This document shows, in pieces, positions 34,122 to 45,404 of a stretch of DNA of 64,000 bases (the stretch's first letter is position 1; each line of letters begins with the position of its first letter). Location of the stretch: contig OY744525.1 of the NCBI GenBank assembly GCA_963556195.1, positions 74,252,979 to 74,316,978 of the forward strand. Reading direction: 5' to 3'. The position numbers and the translations under genes were made by a program. The notes under the pieces were generated by a model, which made no database searches, was not told where the DNA came from, and saw only the letters and a list, made by a program, of their open reading frames with translations. Origin of the DNA: Sepiola atlantica (taxonomy: Eukaryota; Mollusca; Cephalopoda; Sepiida; Sepiolidae).

Positions 34122-34243
34122 TTGTTGTGAACCCAGGTCCATTTTTGTTTGTTGATAAAACTCACGGCGACACTGGTTGTTTAGTTTATAAAAGGTTTAT
34201 TTAAAAGGACAGAAACAGAAACACGGATCGCATTTGCATGCGT

Positions 34244-34275
<32 letters not shown>
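34244..34275. repeat. (GATA)n microsatellite
   Basis: Eight GATA units. Confidence 0.97.
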
Positions 34276-34276
<1 letters not shown>

Positions 34277-34299
34277 AAAGCCCGTCTCACTACTTCAGT

Positions 34300-34590
34300 C
34301 ACCCTTTGCTGTGGGGAAGTAGTCCCATAGTAATGTGTTCCACAGACGAGGAAACTCTTGTGAAGAAGCTCCGTTCGGGGAAATTTCACTCGTCGCTAGA
34401 CACACTGGGGTCGAAGGGAATGTTTTTCTTCGTTGACGAGTTTTTGCTGTGATTGTTTTACAAAGACAGAACCAGAGATTTGGGCTGTTTTCTGTTGGTG
34501 GCCTTGTCCCCTACTAAACTAAACTTACTAAATATAGAATATGACGAATTTTCCTATTAAAATATCTAAAGTGAACATGTGTGCGTATGT
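34300..34590 (-). mobile_element. CR1/Jockey-like LINE 3' fragment, direct duplicate
   Basis: About 290 bp parallel 33710-34030 in the same orientation, including gtgttccacagac.ggaaac, ctgttttctgttggtggcct and cttactaaatatagagtatg or close variants. Either a segmental duplication or two insertions of one family; the frame is broken. Confidence 0.75.
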
Positions 34591-34599
34591 CTATAGGAA

Positions 34600-35700
34600 G
34601 GAAAATATCATCATCGGCATTATTATCATCATTATGTTCACATAGTTTATTAAACTTACGTGTTTACTAAATGAGCCACTAAATATTGATAAATACACAT
34701 TGAATTATTATTTTTTTTTTTTTAGAAATAGGATCTATTCCACCAATCTTCATTACATTTTGAACAACTATAGTAGACATGAACGGGAGTGTAATGTGCT
34801 ATGTTTGATTCATTTTCGAGAGGAGCAAAGGGGACAGAATCCCCCCTCCCCCTAAAAATAAATGTAACCATAGATTCAAAAACTACTGGACAGATTTTTA
34901 TGAAATCGATTTCCACTCCGTATGTTAGGTATAAGTATATTTTATTTTGACCAAAGGGGGTACGATAAGATCGCAAGGTCTGTGTTCACTTGTGCCAGAT
35001 AACTTTATTTTATTTTAACTTGAAAATTATCGAAATTAAAAAATGATAATAAAAATGGTAATATGGGTTTCAGGGCTTGGAGCAGGAGTACACCGGGGTT
35101 CTCATTCATTCTTGGGGAATGCCGGGTATGCCCCAAAAAGAATTTAAATATTATTTTTTGAAAGATCCTACTGAGAAAATATTATTTAATTACAAAGAAT
35201 AATCAGATTGAATAGGAACTTACATTCAATATTGTGAGATTAAAACTGTTACTTAACATCCTCCTCCCAGACAACTTCTCGTATGAACGTCCACATTGTT
35301 TTCATTTAAATAACTTGAATACGAAAATGAAGGTTAAAATTATATACGAGTAATTATTAAATAAAAGATTAATCAGATAAAATAATAACTTCAATTCAAT
35401 GTGTTAATCATTGACGGCCATGATGTTTTCAGTCAATTTGGTCGAAATAGGTGAGCCATTCCAACGGGCCTATACTACATTTGAACCTTTTCTTAACGAA
35501 TGTTTGGGTTCAACCAAAAGATTCCCGGGCTACGCCCGGTAGGGAACAGCTAGTAAACAATAACATTAAAAGTTGACCTTCATCCCACCCCCTCTCCCGA
35601 ACTACAATTTTTGTAATGTCTTTAAATATCTTCGAGTTACTTTCGATGCAGCATCAAATTGCCTGATCATAGATTTACAAAGTTTTTTTTTTATTAAAAG
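34600..35700. other. AT-rich repeats with CCGGG-type termini
   Basis: Two termini of the CCGGGCAACG family lie here: cttggggaatgccgggtatg at about 35130 and cccgggctacgcccggtagg with cagctagt at 35523-35556. No coding sequence recognised. Confidence 0.45.
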
Positions 35701-35706
35701 TATGTG

Positions 35707-36081
35707 TGCACAGGGGTTTTATTTACTCCTCCCCAGGAGTTAGGCACAAGGCCAGTTTTATCTTACTCCCACAAGTAAGATGTGACCCAAGATCGGGTCG
35801 GGAAAGTGGGGGTTGAAAAGTCAGTGCCCGAAAAGTGAGCACTCTGGGCATTAAAAATTGCCTGGGCAGCCCCGTCGGCATTCCTCGGTAGGGGCGCCTC
35901 AGGCAGTAAGCAATAAACTTACTCCTCCCCAAAGAGGGGAGACAAAGCCTGGGAGGGTGGACCTCCTAGAACTGCACAGGACAGACCCATTGACCGGCGT
36001 AAATCAAGCCCCGAAGGACAAGACAATACCAGTATGGGGTGCAGTATCCATCGGAACAGATACTACACTTTGCACAGGGGT
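35707..36081 (-). mobile_element. SINE with U2 snRNA-derived head, family A (copy A4)
   Basis: The minus strand starts at aaagtgtagtatctgttcc, the U2 5' region, and continues gatggatactgcacccc, cttgatttacgccggtcaat, the palindromic ggggaggagtaagttta core, ggcgcctacc-type words and the 3' tail ggccttgtgcctaactcct then gggaggagtaaat. An 11 bp direct repeat, tgcacaggggt, lies at 35707-35717 and 36071-36081, a clean target-site duplication. About 353 bp between the repeats. Confidence 0.85.
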
Positions 36082-36089
36082 ACTTTCAT

Positions 36090-36737
36090 ACTTTCATGTC
36101 TAACATTGGAGTTCATAATTTCTCAAGAATTCTTTCCCACCCTCTAAATTGTTCATATCATTTTTAAATCAGATTGTAAATAGTAAAAAATGAAACTGTT
36201 TTATTAATTAGTTTTTTATTTTAAATAACCTTTATTTAAAATTAAATTACTACGATAAATAGCAGTCAAGCGAAATTTGTGGGTTTCTGTTTATTGTTCA
36301 TAATTCAGATTCTAAATTCAGCTTCCCCTGATGATTAAGATCCTTACAAGAATTTATGCTCATAACAAATATTTAAAAAAATTAAACATCTTACTAATTA
36401 ATAAAAAAGCGAAGATAAAACGCATCAAAAAAACTAAAAAAGTGAATGTTTGTTGTTTACTTTCAGCATCTCGTCTACTTTTTGTTGTTTTGTTACTTTT
36501 TGTTATTTCGTTACCTTTTGTTACTTTTTAATCATTTCTGTAACGTGTTTACTGACAGTCACTTATGTTTACATATTTCTCTCTCCTCGGTTTTGTCTTT
36601 TCTTTGTGTATGAATATATATTTTTTAAATGTTGCTGTTAATTAAAGCAACCAAAAAATAACATATAAAATATAATCTTATTTCGAAGAGAGAGGGTATA
36701 AAAGAATACATGTCTCCAGATTTCGATAATATGACAT

Positions 36738-36773
<36 letters not shown>

Positions 36774-37199
36774 ATATATAAAAATAAACTATAAACTTAT
36801 TTGTTTTTTATTTATTAATTTTGTTTCTTTGTGTGCACATATTCAAAAAATATATTAATCAAATAAAACAAATAATATTACAAATATTCGAAACCTATTA
36901 TGACTAACAGAAGTTGTGTACGAGATAAGGCATTATCTTAGAGGGAAATGCTTGGTTACCGATTCACTCATTTACTGTAAAATGTACTTAATGTAACTAA
37001 GTAATAAAATGACACTTATTTCTCTATTTCTATTGCTTTCATTTGAGATTTATCCTCAAAATTATTTTGAATATAATTAAAAGAAGATAAAAAACTAGAA
37101 ATAATACTCGAAATGTAATTATTACAATAAGTTTAATTATTATTATTATAAGATTTTTTAATAAAGAACATGTTAATTAGGCATACCATTCATTCTGTG

Positions 37200-37202
<3 letters not shown>
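36090..37202. other. no supported feature; (CTA)n at 36737-36768
   Basis: AT-rich. The 66- and 63-codon ORFs at 36331-36641 are low-complexity. Confidence 0.5.

Positions 37203-37238
<36 letters not shown>
37203..37238. repeat. (AT)n microsatellite
   Basis: About 36 bp of AT, downstream (minus strand) of the hammerhead-like motif. Confidence 0.97.
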
Positions 37239-37243
<5 letters not shown>

Positions 37244-37269
37244 TATAAATAAATATTATTTATTTAATA

Positions 37270-37314
37270 CCTACAGACATCGATGTTTCATGCTAACGCA
37301 ATCTTCAGTGCAGG
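37270..37314 (-). ncRNA. hammerhead ribozyme-like motif with complete helices
   Basis: Minus strand: CCUGCA, CUGAAGA, stem II UGC GUUA GCA (closed by a U opposite U), GAAA, palindromic CAUCGAUG as stem III, the favoured site GUC, then UGUAGG pairing with CCUGCA over six positions including one G-U. All consensus core bases are present. This is the best single candidate for a working ribozyme here. tRNA-like sequence lies directly upstream at 37318-37408. Confidence 0.62.
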
Positions 37315-37317
37315 AAG

Positions 37318-37408
37318 CTAATTCTCAACGGTCGGCGGGCGCGAACCCTGATCACAAATCGCCACTGATTTGCAGTCAAGAGTCTTAAACCCTCGGCCAT
37401 AGGGAACT
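37318..37408 (-). other. tRNA-derived sequence upstream of the hammerhead
   Basis: Minus strand: TGGCCGAGGGTTTAAGACTC resembles a D arm/A box of a class II tRNA (TGGCCGAGTGGTTAAG). GACTGCAAATC looks like an anticodon arm, and AGGGTTCGCGCC is a B box/T arm. The acceptor stem does not close, so this is not a functional tRNA gene. Confidence 0.6.
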
Positions 37409-37507
37409 AGTTAATAATTAGAGAGGAATTTAACTGTGTAAATAGCGAATCAGCGGCTAAATTTACACGAGCAGTTTAAAGTGATCAACAAACGTATTTG
37501 GATCGTG

Positions 37508-37509
<2 letters not shown>

Positions 37510-37576
<67 letters not shown>
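37510..37576. repeat. (AT)n microsatellite
   Basis: About 66 bp of AT. Confidence 0.97.
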
Positions 37577-37580
<4 letters not shown>

Positions 37581-37598
37581 TTTTTATATGAGATGATA

Positions 37599-37861
37599 TA
37601 TATAATTATTTCCACAATCAGACAATGCCGCAACCCACACAAACCATGAAAGGACTCATCAGTAGAACATATCCGAACTCAGAATTCGAAAACCGAGTCA
37701 CCTGCATGCGAGGTGAATATTCTGCTACTGAGCCACTACGCCACATACAAGAAAGTCTATTAACTAACACAGCCTAAGCAAACTGCGGTGACTCTAGGAC
37801 TTCCAGTGGTTTTCATGGTTTGTGTGGGCTGTGTCGTTGTCTGATTGTGAAAATAATTATA
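37599..37861 (-). mobile_element. inverted-repeat element holding tRNA-like and hammerhead-like parts
   Basis: Arms of about 50 bp (ataattattt.cacaatcaga and cccacacaaaccatgaaa, with inverted partners at 37812-37861) enclose a tRNA-Gly-like segment on the minus strand (GGCTCAGTAGCAGAAT; T arm GGTTTTCGAATTC; about 37668-37745) and a decayed core CUGAUGAGUCC at 37651-37662, where GAAAC is lost. This order, tRNA then hammerhead, matches 37270-37408, 49165-49275 and 19805-19905. Confidence 0.55.
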
Positions 37862-37876
37862 TATATATATATATAT

Positions 37877-38457
37877 ACTAGCAGGAAGACCTGACGTTAC
37901 TCGGGATTGAATGAGGACCACTATTATGTACTTTTTAACTATGCTCATGACACCATATTGCTTTCTTGTTTTTACTGACCCCATCGTCCTGTAGTTTAAA
38001 TTTTATTAAAATAGGATATTTGTATTAGTTTCTAGATGGTTCTGTCTCTATGGGTCACTTAGAAATGGGAGTACATAGATTCAGGACTACTTCCATTGTC
38101 TTCCCCAAAAAAGTTTACACATGTTTGAAATTTCATCAAAATAGGATATATTTGAAGTTTTAAAGGAGGTTCGGCACCCATAGCTCCATTAGATTAGGAG
38201 GACATTTAGAGATTCGAGAGTACTTCCATTGTCTTTGCAAGAAAATTCCATACATATCATTTAAATTTCATAAAAATAAAATATGATTAAAGTTTTAAGG
38301 GGGTTATGCCCTCATAGCCCCCTTAAGGGTGCACTTAGAGATTCGGGAACACTTTCATTGTCTTCCCCGATGAATTTTACATTAGAATACACTTTTAGAT
38401 TTTATGTAGATTCTCTAACCTTTTTTTCTATAGAAAACACACACACAGACATTGAGT
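37877..38457 (+). repeat. dispersed element with three internal ~130-145 bp repeats
   Basis: Begins actagcaggaagacctgacg then ttactcggg (CCGGGCAACG family terminus). Inside, three units start at about 37998, 38128 and 38273 with aaatttcat.aaaataggat and each contain agattc.gga..acttccattgtctt. It ends in cacacacagacattgagt at an (AT)n. No protein. Confidence 0.75.
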
Positions 38458-38459
38458 AA

Positions 38460-40096
38460 TATATATATATATATAAAATGCTGAATAGAATATTATAAGA
38501 ATGTAAATTAAGCAAGCGGTGTAGTTAATACAAAATCGCTTAAAATAAGAGGTAAATACTTAAGGGAATTGTGATATAGGTAGCAACAGACACACAATCT
38601 CCATTATAAAATCTGCCAGTCACAATGTGCTATTGATTATGTCTTCAAACCTATCAGGATATTGAGCACTCTCACCTTATAAATATAACAACTAATACAA
38701 CTATATTACTTCTATATAATAAAGTAAAGTCGATTTTTCCCGTGTGCATCAAGACATAATAGAATGATAACCAAAACCTTCATATGGTAATTATTAATAG
38801 AGTGGACACCTTCTGCCTCAAGAGATAATGGATACTGTCTGCGTGATGTGGAATTTATAGTGAATCAACTAAACTGAACTTCTGACATTACATTGTTTAA
38901 CTACACAGACACTTTTAGATTTTTATTTTCATTTTACTTCAGTAAGTTCTCAGAAATCAAGGGGCCTCTTTCTGGGGCTAACACTTGATTTCTATATGAG
39001 ATACATAGATATCCGAGTGTTCAATAAAGATTTTCCTCTACCTCTCAAATGTTGAGTTAGTAAAGAAGTAAAGAACATTAATTTCTCCCCCCCCCCCAAA
39101 TGACCAGTTAATTATGTTATAGTATATCTTTCTTATGATCTCTTGGTCTTACCGGATTCCAGGACAAGAGTTCATCTGGTCTGGTGGAGTATCCAGGTAA
39201 GGGCTGTTACTTGAGGTAACATCACTAAGAGAAGGTGCACCATTCCTCATATGAGCCAGTGTATAGCCATGTCGAGGGGATCTTATTTGGGCTTCGAATA
39301 CTATGTTGTTTTGAATATTTGGTCAGGGTTTACTTGTAGGGGGAAGTATCCTTATGTCAGGTTGTCTTAACAAACCCTTATACAGAGAGACCGAAGACAC
39401 TCGAGGATGGTGTCTAGTAGGTGATTCATATATGTGTGTGTGTACGTTTACTTAAGTAATGCTGTATCAGAAGTGCAGTTAAGTTGCATATATATATATA
39501 TGTGTGTGTGTGTCTGTCTGTGCGTGTGTGTGTGTGTGACGGGGAGCAGATCGAGTCAGAAAAAGAAACCTATAAAACTGACATTTGAAAATAATAAATC
39601 TGTTTTATCTTCTGCTTATCTATGTGTATATATCTTTGTCTTTCTATCTCTCATGTGTGACTTTTCTTTTTGTTTGTGTGTATGTATGTCTATCTCTCTC
39701 TATATGTTTCTCTCTTTGCCCATATGTCACTTCCTCTGTGTTTTTGTATTTATATCTCACTGTCTCTCTCTCTCTCCCTTCATCCGTCTGTGCCTCTCAT
39801 TTTAAAGTCATAGTTAGCTCACTTAAATGATCATTACTACTGGCTGTTCTTTGTAATAAGGAAAATCGATATTCTGCTCTCTTATTCTCCCTCTCCCTCC
39901 GTCTCTTTCTATCCCCCTATTTCTTGCCTTCTCATACTTTCTTTTTTCTCCTCTCTTTCCATTTTCCTCACACATTTATTCTCATAAGTATGTATTTATG
40001 TATGCAAATACATAAATGTTCAGTATTCAAATTCCCATTAATATAGATTTATTGAAAAATATTAATTAAAGCCACTAATTAGATTGTTAATGTTAA

Positions 40097-40101
<5 letters not shown>
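38460..40101. other. no supported feature; low-complexity 39420-39980
   Basis: 38490-39410 shows no recognisable element. 39420-39980 is TG- and CT-rich, and the 123-codon ORF at 39434-39805 is its translation. Confidence 0.5.

Positions 40102-40161
<60 letters not shown>
40102..40161. repeat. (AT)n microsatellite
   Basis: About 60 bp of AT. Confidence 0.97.
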
Positions 40162-40164
<3 letters not shown>

Positions 40165-41083
40165 TGTTTATATATTTTATACTTAATATATAAGAAAAGT
40201 CAGTCGGATTCAAAATAGCATCGATATTTGATTCTGACTTGCATCATATTCTTTACACATATATAATGCATTTTGCTTTCATTTCTCTCTGAAAATACTT
40301 TTTCCGGCTAAAAATATTTTTAAAATGGAGACATTTTCCTTACTGATCGAAACAGAATCGTGAGCTTATACCCTCAATAAAAAATAAAGTTGCAACATTT
40401 TTCTGTCTATTTCGTCTATCAAATAACCAATAACATGTGCTGCCAATAAACATTAAACCATTTATTTCTTTAAATTAATTGTAAAATCATAATACTAAGT
40501 AAAGTATTTTCCTTCCAGAGTTGTTTCTATTAAATGCTACAAGAGGTTAATTATTTATCTTGACTGCTTTATTTCTAAAGATACAAGGGGGACTTTTATT
40601 ATTTCTGAAGAACGGATCATTGTCTCCATCTTGCATTCTTACTTAAAAGGGCTTGTTAGTACAGAGATATTTATTGGATTATTTTCATATAACAAATATA
40701 AAACGATTTTTTAATAATTTATTTTACAGATTTACTTGTGTAGATCCTTTTATTCATTACAGATATTACTATTGATTTTAGGATGTTAATATTACTATTG
40801 ATTTTAGGATGTTAATATTAGACAAAAATAGATGGGAGAAAGATAAACAGGGGAAGAATTATTTAAAGATAATAATATTCATAAAATAATGTCTACAATA
40901 TTTGTTTTCTTCTCTTCAAGTATTTACTATCTGTTAACTTTGATATTAGAAAATAAATATCACTTTACTTCAGAAATTATAGTTTTATTTTTTATTTATA
41001 CATTGGTTTTACAGTTATATCGTAGGGTCAGTGTAAAATGAAAATATAAGTACTCCAAGACAACGTTGGGTCGGATCAACTAG
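40162..41083. other. AT-rich spacer with a short tandem duplication
   Basis: The words tattactattgattttagga tgttaa occur twice in direct succession at about 40764-40820. At 41062-41082 acaacgttgggtcgg and actagt mark another CCGGGCAACG-type terminus. Nothing else recognised. Confidence 0.5.
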
Positions 41084-41095
41084 TATATATATCTT

Positions 41096-41162
<67 letters not shown>
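41084..41162. repeat. (AT)n microsatellite
   Basis: About 75 bp of AT directly before the 5S-derived copy S2. Confidence 0.97.
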
Positions 41163-41163
<1 letters not shown>

Positions 41164-41165
41164 TA

Positions 41166-41270
41166 TACGGCATGCATAATCACATTGACACACTGAAGTT
41201 AAGCGACGTGGAGCCTGGCCAGGAAGCGGGCATAGCACGTCCAGGGCTAATACCACACCAGGTGTTATCT
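41166..41270 (+). mobile_element. 5S rRNA-derived element, copy S2
   Basis: Plus strand: cataatcacattgacacac (5S start with the shared A deletion), then a gap of about 20 nt of 5S, tgaagttaagcgacgtggag, cctggcc, and later ctaataccacaccaggtgtt (5S 3' end). It sits between two (AT)n tracts. Confidence 0.7.
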
Positions 41271-41274
41271 GTTT

Positions 41275-41277
<3 letters not shown>

Positions 41278-41330
<53 letters not shown>
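41278..41330. repeat. (AT)n microsatellite
   Basis: About 52 bp of AT. Confidence 0.97.
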
Positions 41331-41334
<4 letters not shown>

Positions 41335-41449
41335 CTCTTCTGAACTAGAATGGCTTGAGTCCAGTGGCAAAGGGATGTCTGGGACAACTGCAAACAATAC
41401 CAGAATGAGCAGAGAAAGACTGATATTATTTCAAAGTATTCCTTCTCTT

Positions 41450-41608
41450 AGACTAAGTGAAAAACCAAGGCCAGTCTACCCTACTATTTCATCCATGACT
41501 GGAGGGAGGATATATGGATTTATATCTTTCCCCAAGTGAAAGTGATGCAATAGAACTTGAACTCGGTCAAGCCCACAGTTTGTGGCTTTAACCATTACAC
41601 CATGTTTT
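41450..41608 (-). mobile_element. tRNA-derived SINE, related to T1
   Basis: The minus strand opens with a tRNA-like head: catggtgtaatggttaaagc (A box), gagttcaagttc (B box), then tattgcatcactttcacttg as in T1, and a body ending near ctggccttggttttt. Its tRNA head differs from that of the T1 copies. Confidence 0.7.
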
Positions 41609-41927
41609 GTTTTTCTATTATAATCATATATGGGTTAGGTTATTTTGTTTAATCGCATATCAACCATCACAGCTGATAACCATTTTTCTAAACGAATGTG
41701 TTACATGTTTCACAATTTTTTAGATGGTGATGTGTTATTTGGACTACTGTTCTCATCTTGGTTGTTATTCTCACAACGTTTTGACTCGAACTCAGTCAAC
41801 TAAATGGAATTTCGAACTGAATCTTTTATTTGATCAATGGAAGTAGATTGTTCTTATTCCATCAACCATGACCGGATGGAATTGTTAATTAAGAATAAAG
41901 TCAAGTAAATACGCATTGGTACAATGT

Positions 41928-42100
41928 TTTTGACTGGCTTGAGTCAGCTGTTGGCATTGGTTTCCTCGATTCTTTCTGGAATCAGGTACTTACCACGTGA
42001 AAGTTGCCAATATCCATAAGTGAAAGTGGTGCAATAGAAACGACTGGATTCGAACTTGTAACACTCAGGTCGTCAGTCCGCGTCGTTATCTACTTCACCA
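41928..42100 (-). mobile_element. tRNA-derived SINE, family T1
   Basis: Minus strand: gtagataacgacgcggactg with gacgacctgag, B box gttcgaatcc, then tattgcaccactttcactta, ggatattggcaac, ggtaagtacctgattcc and 3' words ggaaaccaatgccaacagct. The clearest T1 copy. Pol III promoter inferred. Confidence 0.8.
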
Positions 42101-44000
42101 CCACCACCAGAGATGACTGTTGAAAACTGGTACCACAGAGGCAATTTTCAAGCTAGCAGGGAAGCAAGATTCTGCAAGGCATTTGTTATAGACTTTATAG
42201 AGGACAGGGGCCAGCTCAGCAGAGCATTTCTTTATAACTATAGCATAAATAAGATCTGTTCCACATGCTTTGGAAGTGTCGAAATTTTTCATTATAGCCC
42301 GAACATGGGAACAGATGATAATCACATCATCTTGTATGGTTTCTATCCGTACTGGAAAATTATGGAGACAGGTGGTTTGCAGATACCAGTGTGGAGTTTA
42401 TGACAAACTGCTGGGCAAGCAGTTCAGTCTTATCAGTTACCATTGAAGTGACTTCATTGTGGTTGAATAGTGGGGAAATTGTTGATTCCCCATTGTTCAC
42501 CACACTATTATAGATTGCGAGTTCCTAATTTCTGTGATGCAATGAAATTTCTAGTCATCTCAGTTTACCTACTCTTAACTACGGCCATTATACTCCTACA
42601 ATAGTTTCTTGATACTATAAATGATTGCCTACTTTTAGCTGACTTGTGGCAGTTAAAACGGTAGAATGTTTGGTGATTATGTGCAACAGCAGCTGCAGAG
42701 GTTGAAATGAACCATTGGGAAAATTAAGCTTTAGAATTTCTGCATTGGGACAAGATTGTTTTAACTCATTTAGTTACCTCGTCTGCATAATGTTCAGCAA
42801 GGAGAGAAAAAGTTTTAGTCCAAGGTGCATCTCTGAAAGATTCCCAATTAGCAGGTTGAAAATATCTGGTTGTTTTAAGAAATTGGGCTTCTGTTTGGGG
42901 TCAGGGATTTATGCTGATATCAACCGTTATTACGAGGTGATCAGCATTCTCAAGTGGGCTATGGACATTTGTCACACAAGCCAAGGGTCATCAGGAATAG
43001 GTCGAGAAGTGAGGCCTGCTGGTCCTCATGATCTGGAAGGCAAGTCGGGAAGGTGATGGTTTGTGTAAGGCTATCAAGAAGCTGTGTGTGCTATTAGACT
43101 GTGGAGTTTGAGAAAAAGAGCCAATTGATATAGTAGAAATTAAAATCCCCAAATATATAAATTTGAGTGCTCAGATCATCGTAAAGTGCTGGGTCCATAA
43201 TATTAGAGACATAGTCAATTAGGGTACAGTCCTGGCTCGAGAAGGAACAGTATAGAAAATGTAGGTAACTAATGCTGCATTGTATGGTTAATCGAAAGCA
43301 CCTGTAGGCCTGATCTTCGGATTTTAGACTAAGTTCTCTTGTTAAGGGAAGTGTGTTATAGATATAGACTCTAATTGTGTATATGTGTATCTGAGTTTAT
43401 ACAGCAGAGTGGGAGATATACTGGCATATCAAAATGAATTTAGATTGAGGAGTTTAGATTTGTTTTGCATAGTAATAGGATATCGGGGGTTATTACATGG
43501 GGGAAGGATTCTACATCATCAAGGTTATTTCTAAGTTCCCAGATATTTGAAGAAAGCCTCAAGGGAGGATGTGATTTATTTGTTTTTAGTGGGGCGTCTG
43601 GTTTCATTTTTTTTTATTTAGTATTATCATGTTTCTTTTGATAGAGTGGCTTTGGACTATGTGGGTGTTTGTTGGATGTCGAAAACAAAGTGCACACAAG
43701 TAGAATATTAGCTGAATCTGTATCTACGGGGTTGTGGACTCTGAAATCCCTACCGTAAATAAGTGCAGGCTCCCCCATGCATGACATGGCACTAGAAGTA
43801 CTCTGATATTATACAAATGTTGTTAGAACAGCTGCTTTTAGGACTACCTTAAAGTTAAGACTCCTGTACTAGCAGTCAGAAACAGCAGCCAGACACACTG
43901 TTAAATCTGAACCCCTAACCTGTCAGAACAAGAGCGGCTCAGACTAGCCATGTGAAACTGAATGACAAGCATTTATCCTCATGTTATCCAGATAAAGAGA
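42095..44000 (-). mobile_element. LINE: AP-endonuclease and start of RT, decayed
   Basis: Reading the minus strand from about 43600 to 42100: NIWELRNNLDDVESF and DILLLCKTNLNSS (start of the endonuclease), YRCFRLT-type words, then FGDFNFYYINWL at about 43120-43155 with the GDFN metal-site motif, ASLLDLFL, and ADHLVITVDIS at 42917-42950 with the catalytic Asp-His of the SDH motif. After a linker (NWESFRDA), the RT N-terminus lies in one frame at 42325-42095: FDTSKACGTDLI, KKCSAELAPVLYK, CFPASLKIASVVPVF. Frameshifts and stops are frequent. The RT catalytic motifs are cut off at 42095, where a T1 SINE lies. CR1/Jockey-like by motif. Confidence 0.82.
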
Positions 44001-44339
44001 AAAAGAGATAGAGGGTGGCTTGGTGTTGTTTAGCATATTTTAAAAGGGACTTGGAGAGAGAGAGAGAGAGCATAAAACCTGACTTAAGAAAAAGGGTGTA
44101 ACAAAATAATACTTCAACGATATGATTGCTTACAAGTAGATGAAGTGAATTAAAATTTTGAATTAAAAGAATACATCTTTCTGTTTGTGGAGGTTACAAA
44201 CTAATCAATTATGTTTTCCATTAAAGCTGTTGATGTCACACTCATTCAAATTACATTTTAAATGAGTTTTTATTCATAATTTGTGCTTATTTTATTTGTT
44301 TATGTAAGCCTCATCTCAGTAAAAAGATTATGTGAAAAA

Positions 44340-44600
44340 TAAGCTGAACTAATAACAACGAGTCAAACGAGTTGGAACAAAAGAAGCGGGGAATAGATCA
44401 GACAATTCTGAAGAACACATGCCATAATAGTATTTATAGAAAAGACTGAGACCAGCAACATCACGTCTGCGAGAGAGAGGGTGTAGAGAAGGAAGGGTGG
44501 TACCAACCCAACTAGAGATACATTTCTTAACCTTATCAAGAACCCTCAAATGGAATAGAGATTCACCAGCCCAAATATGACAACGGTACTCCATACAATG
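44340..44600 (-). mobile_element. CR1/Jockey-like LINE C-terminal RT fragment
   Basis: The minus frame from 44594 reads MEYRCHIWAGES, VLDKVKKC, LSRRRDVAGLSLFYKYYYG and MCSSELSDLFP. This parallels IEYCCHIWAGAS ... CLFYKYFNVLCSDELAAL in the LINE at 1800-3110, so the two are the same or sister families. It lies 5' (minus strand) of the endonuclease fragment, so it cannot be the end of that copy. Confidence 0.85.
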
Positions 44601-45404
44601 CTGTTCCCTTACATGTTAAAAACAGAATACACATGCGATTCACAGACACTTTCCTGCTCACTTTCTTTGAGACATCCACACTCAGCCCTGATCTTAGGGC
44701 CATACACATCAACATGAAGCTAGTTGCTTCTCTCAATTGTTCCACCTTGGGGAGTGGTGGGCAGGTTTGGCTGCCTCTTCAGCTGTGTCACTATCCGGAC
44801 ACATTGATGCTGATGAATCTTTCACAGGCCACCTAATGATGTGCTGTCATGGTTACTAGTCGCATCTGCTCCAGTCAAAGGATTTAATGTGGGCGATAGA
44901 CCTCCATTACTGACCCTTTTTTTTTTTCAAATCACATCTAGCATTGCTTATGTGACACTTTTACACAGATAGTATCTCCCATTTTATAAAGGTCAGGATT
45001 TGAATATTCAAGTAATGGTACAACATTAACACCCTTTATACGAGTCTTGTTAGTTTACTCGAGAAAGGGAGATCACTCTAAAAACTTATCACTATAACTC
45101 TTATATCTCAATACAAAGGAAGATGTGTATGTGTATGAGATTAGCTGGTGCTGTCATTCTTTAACGTTTTATTATGTCAATATACTACCTCCATGATGCA
45201 CATTGTGTCATTGCAGCAATGTGCTTAATGGAATGATGAGATTTCTTTAATATCCTCTGAAGGCACTTGGGTTCACCAGAACCTCATTCGAGGACCTCAG
45301 ATCTTTGTAAACTTCATTCATTTTTCTCCACAGAATTCAGCATTCCTCTTTCAAAGAACATTTACTTCAACTACCGGATGATATTGAGAGTATATTTGCC
45401 TTCC
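44601..45404. other. no confident feature
   Basis: 44610-44760 is less AT-rich and shares ttcacggacacttgc-like words with about 48085-48125, suggesting a retroelement fragment. The rest shows nothing. Confidence 0.4.

Noticed and set aside
37318..37408. Functional tRNA gene
   Set aside because: No closing acceptor stem, and spacing of the arms is irregular.
39434..39830. 123- and 81-codon ORFs (plus), Cys/Leu/Ser-rich
   Set aside because: Low-complexity TG/CT sequence in overlapping frames with no domain-like pattern.
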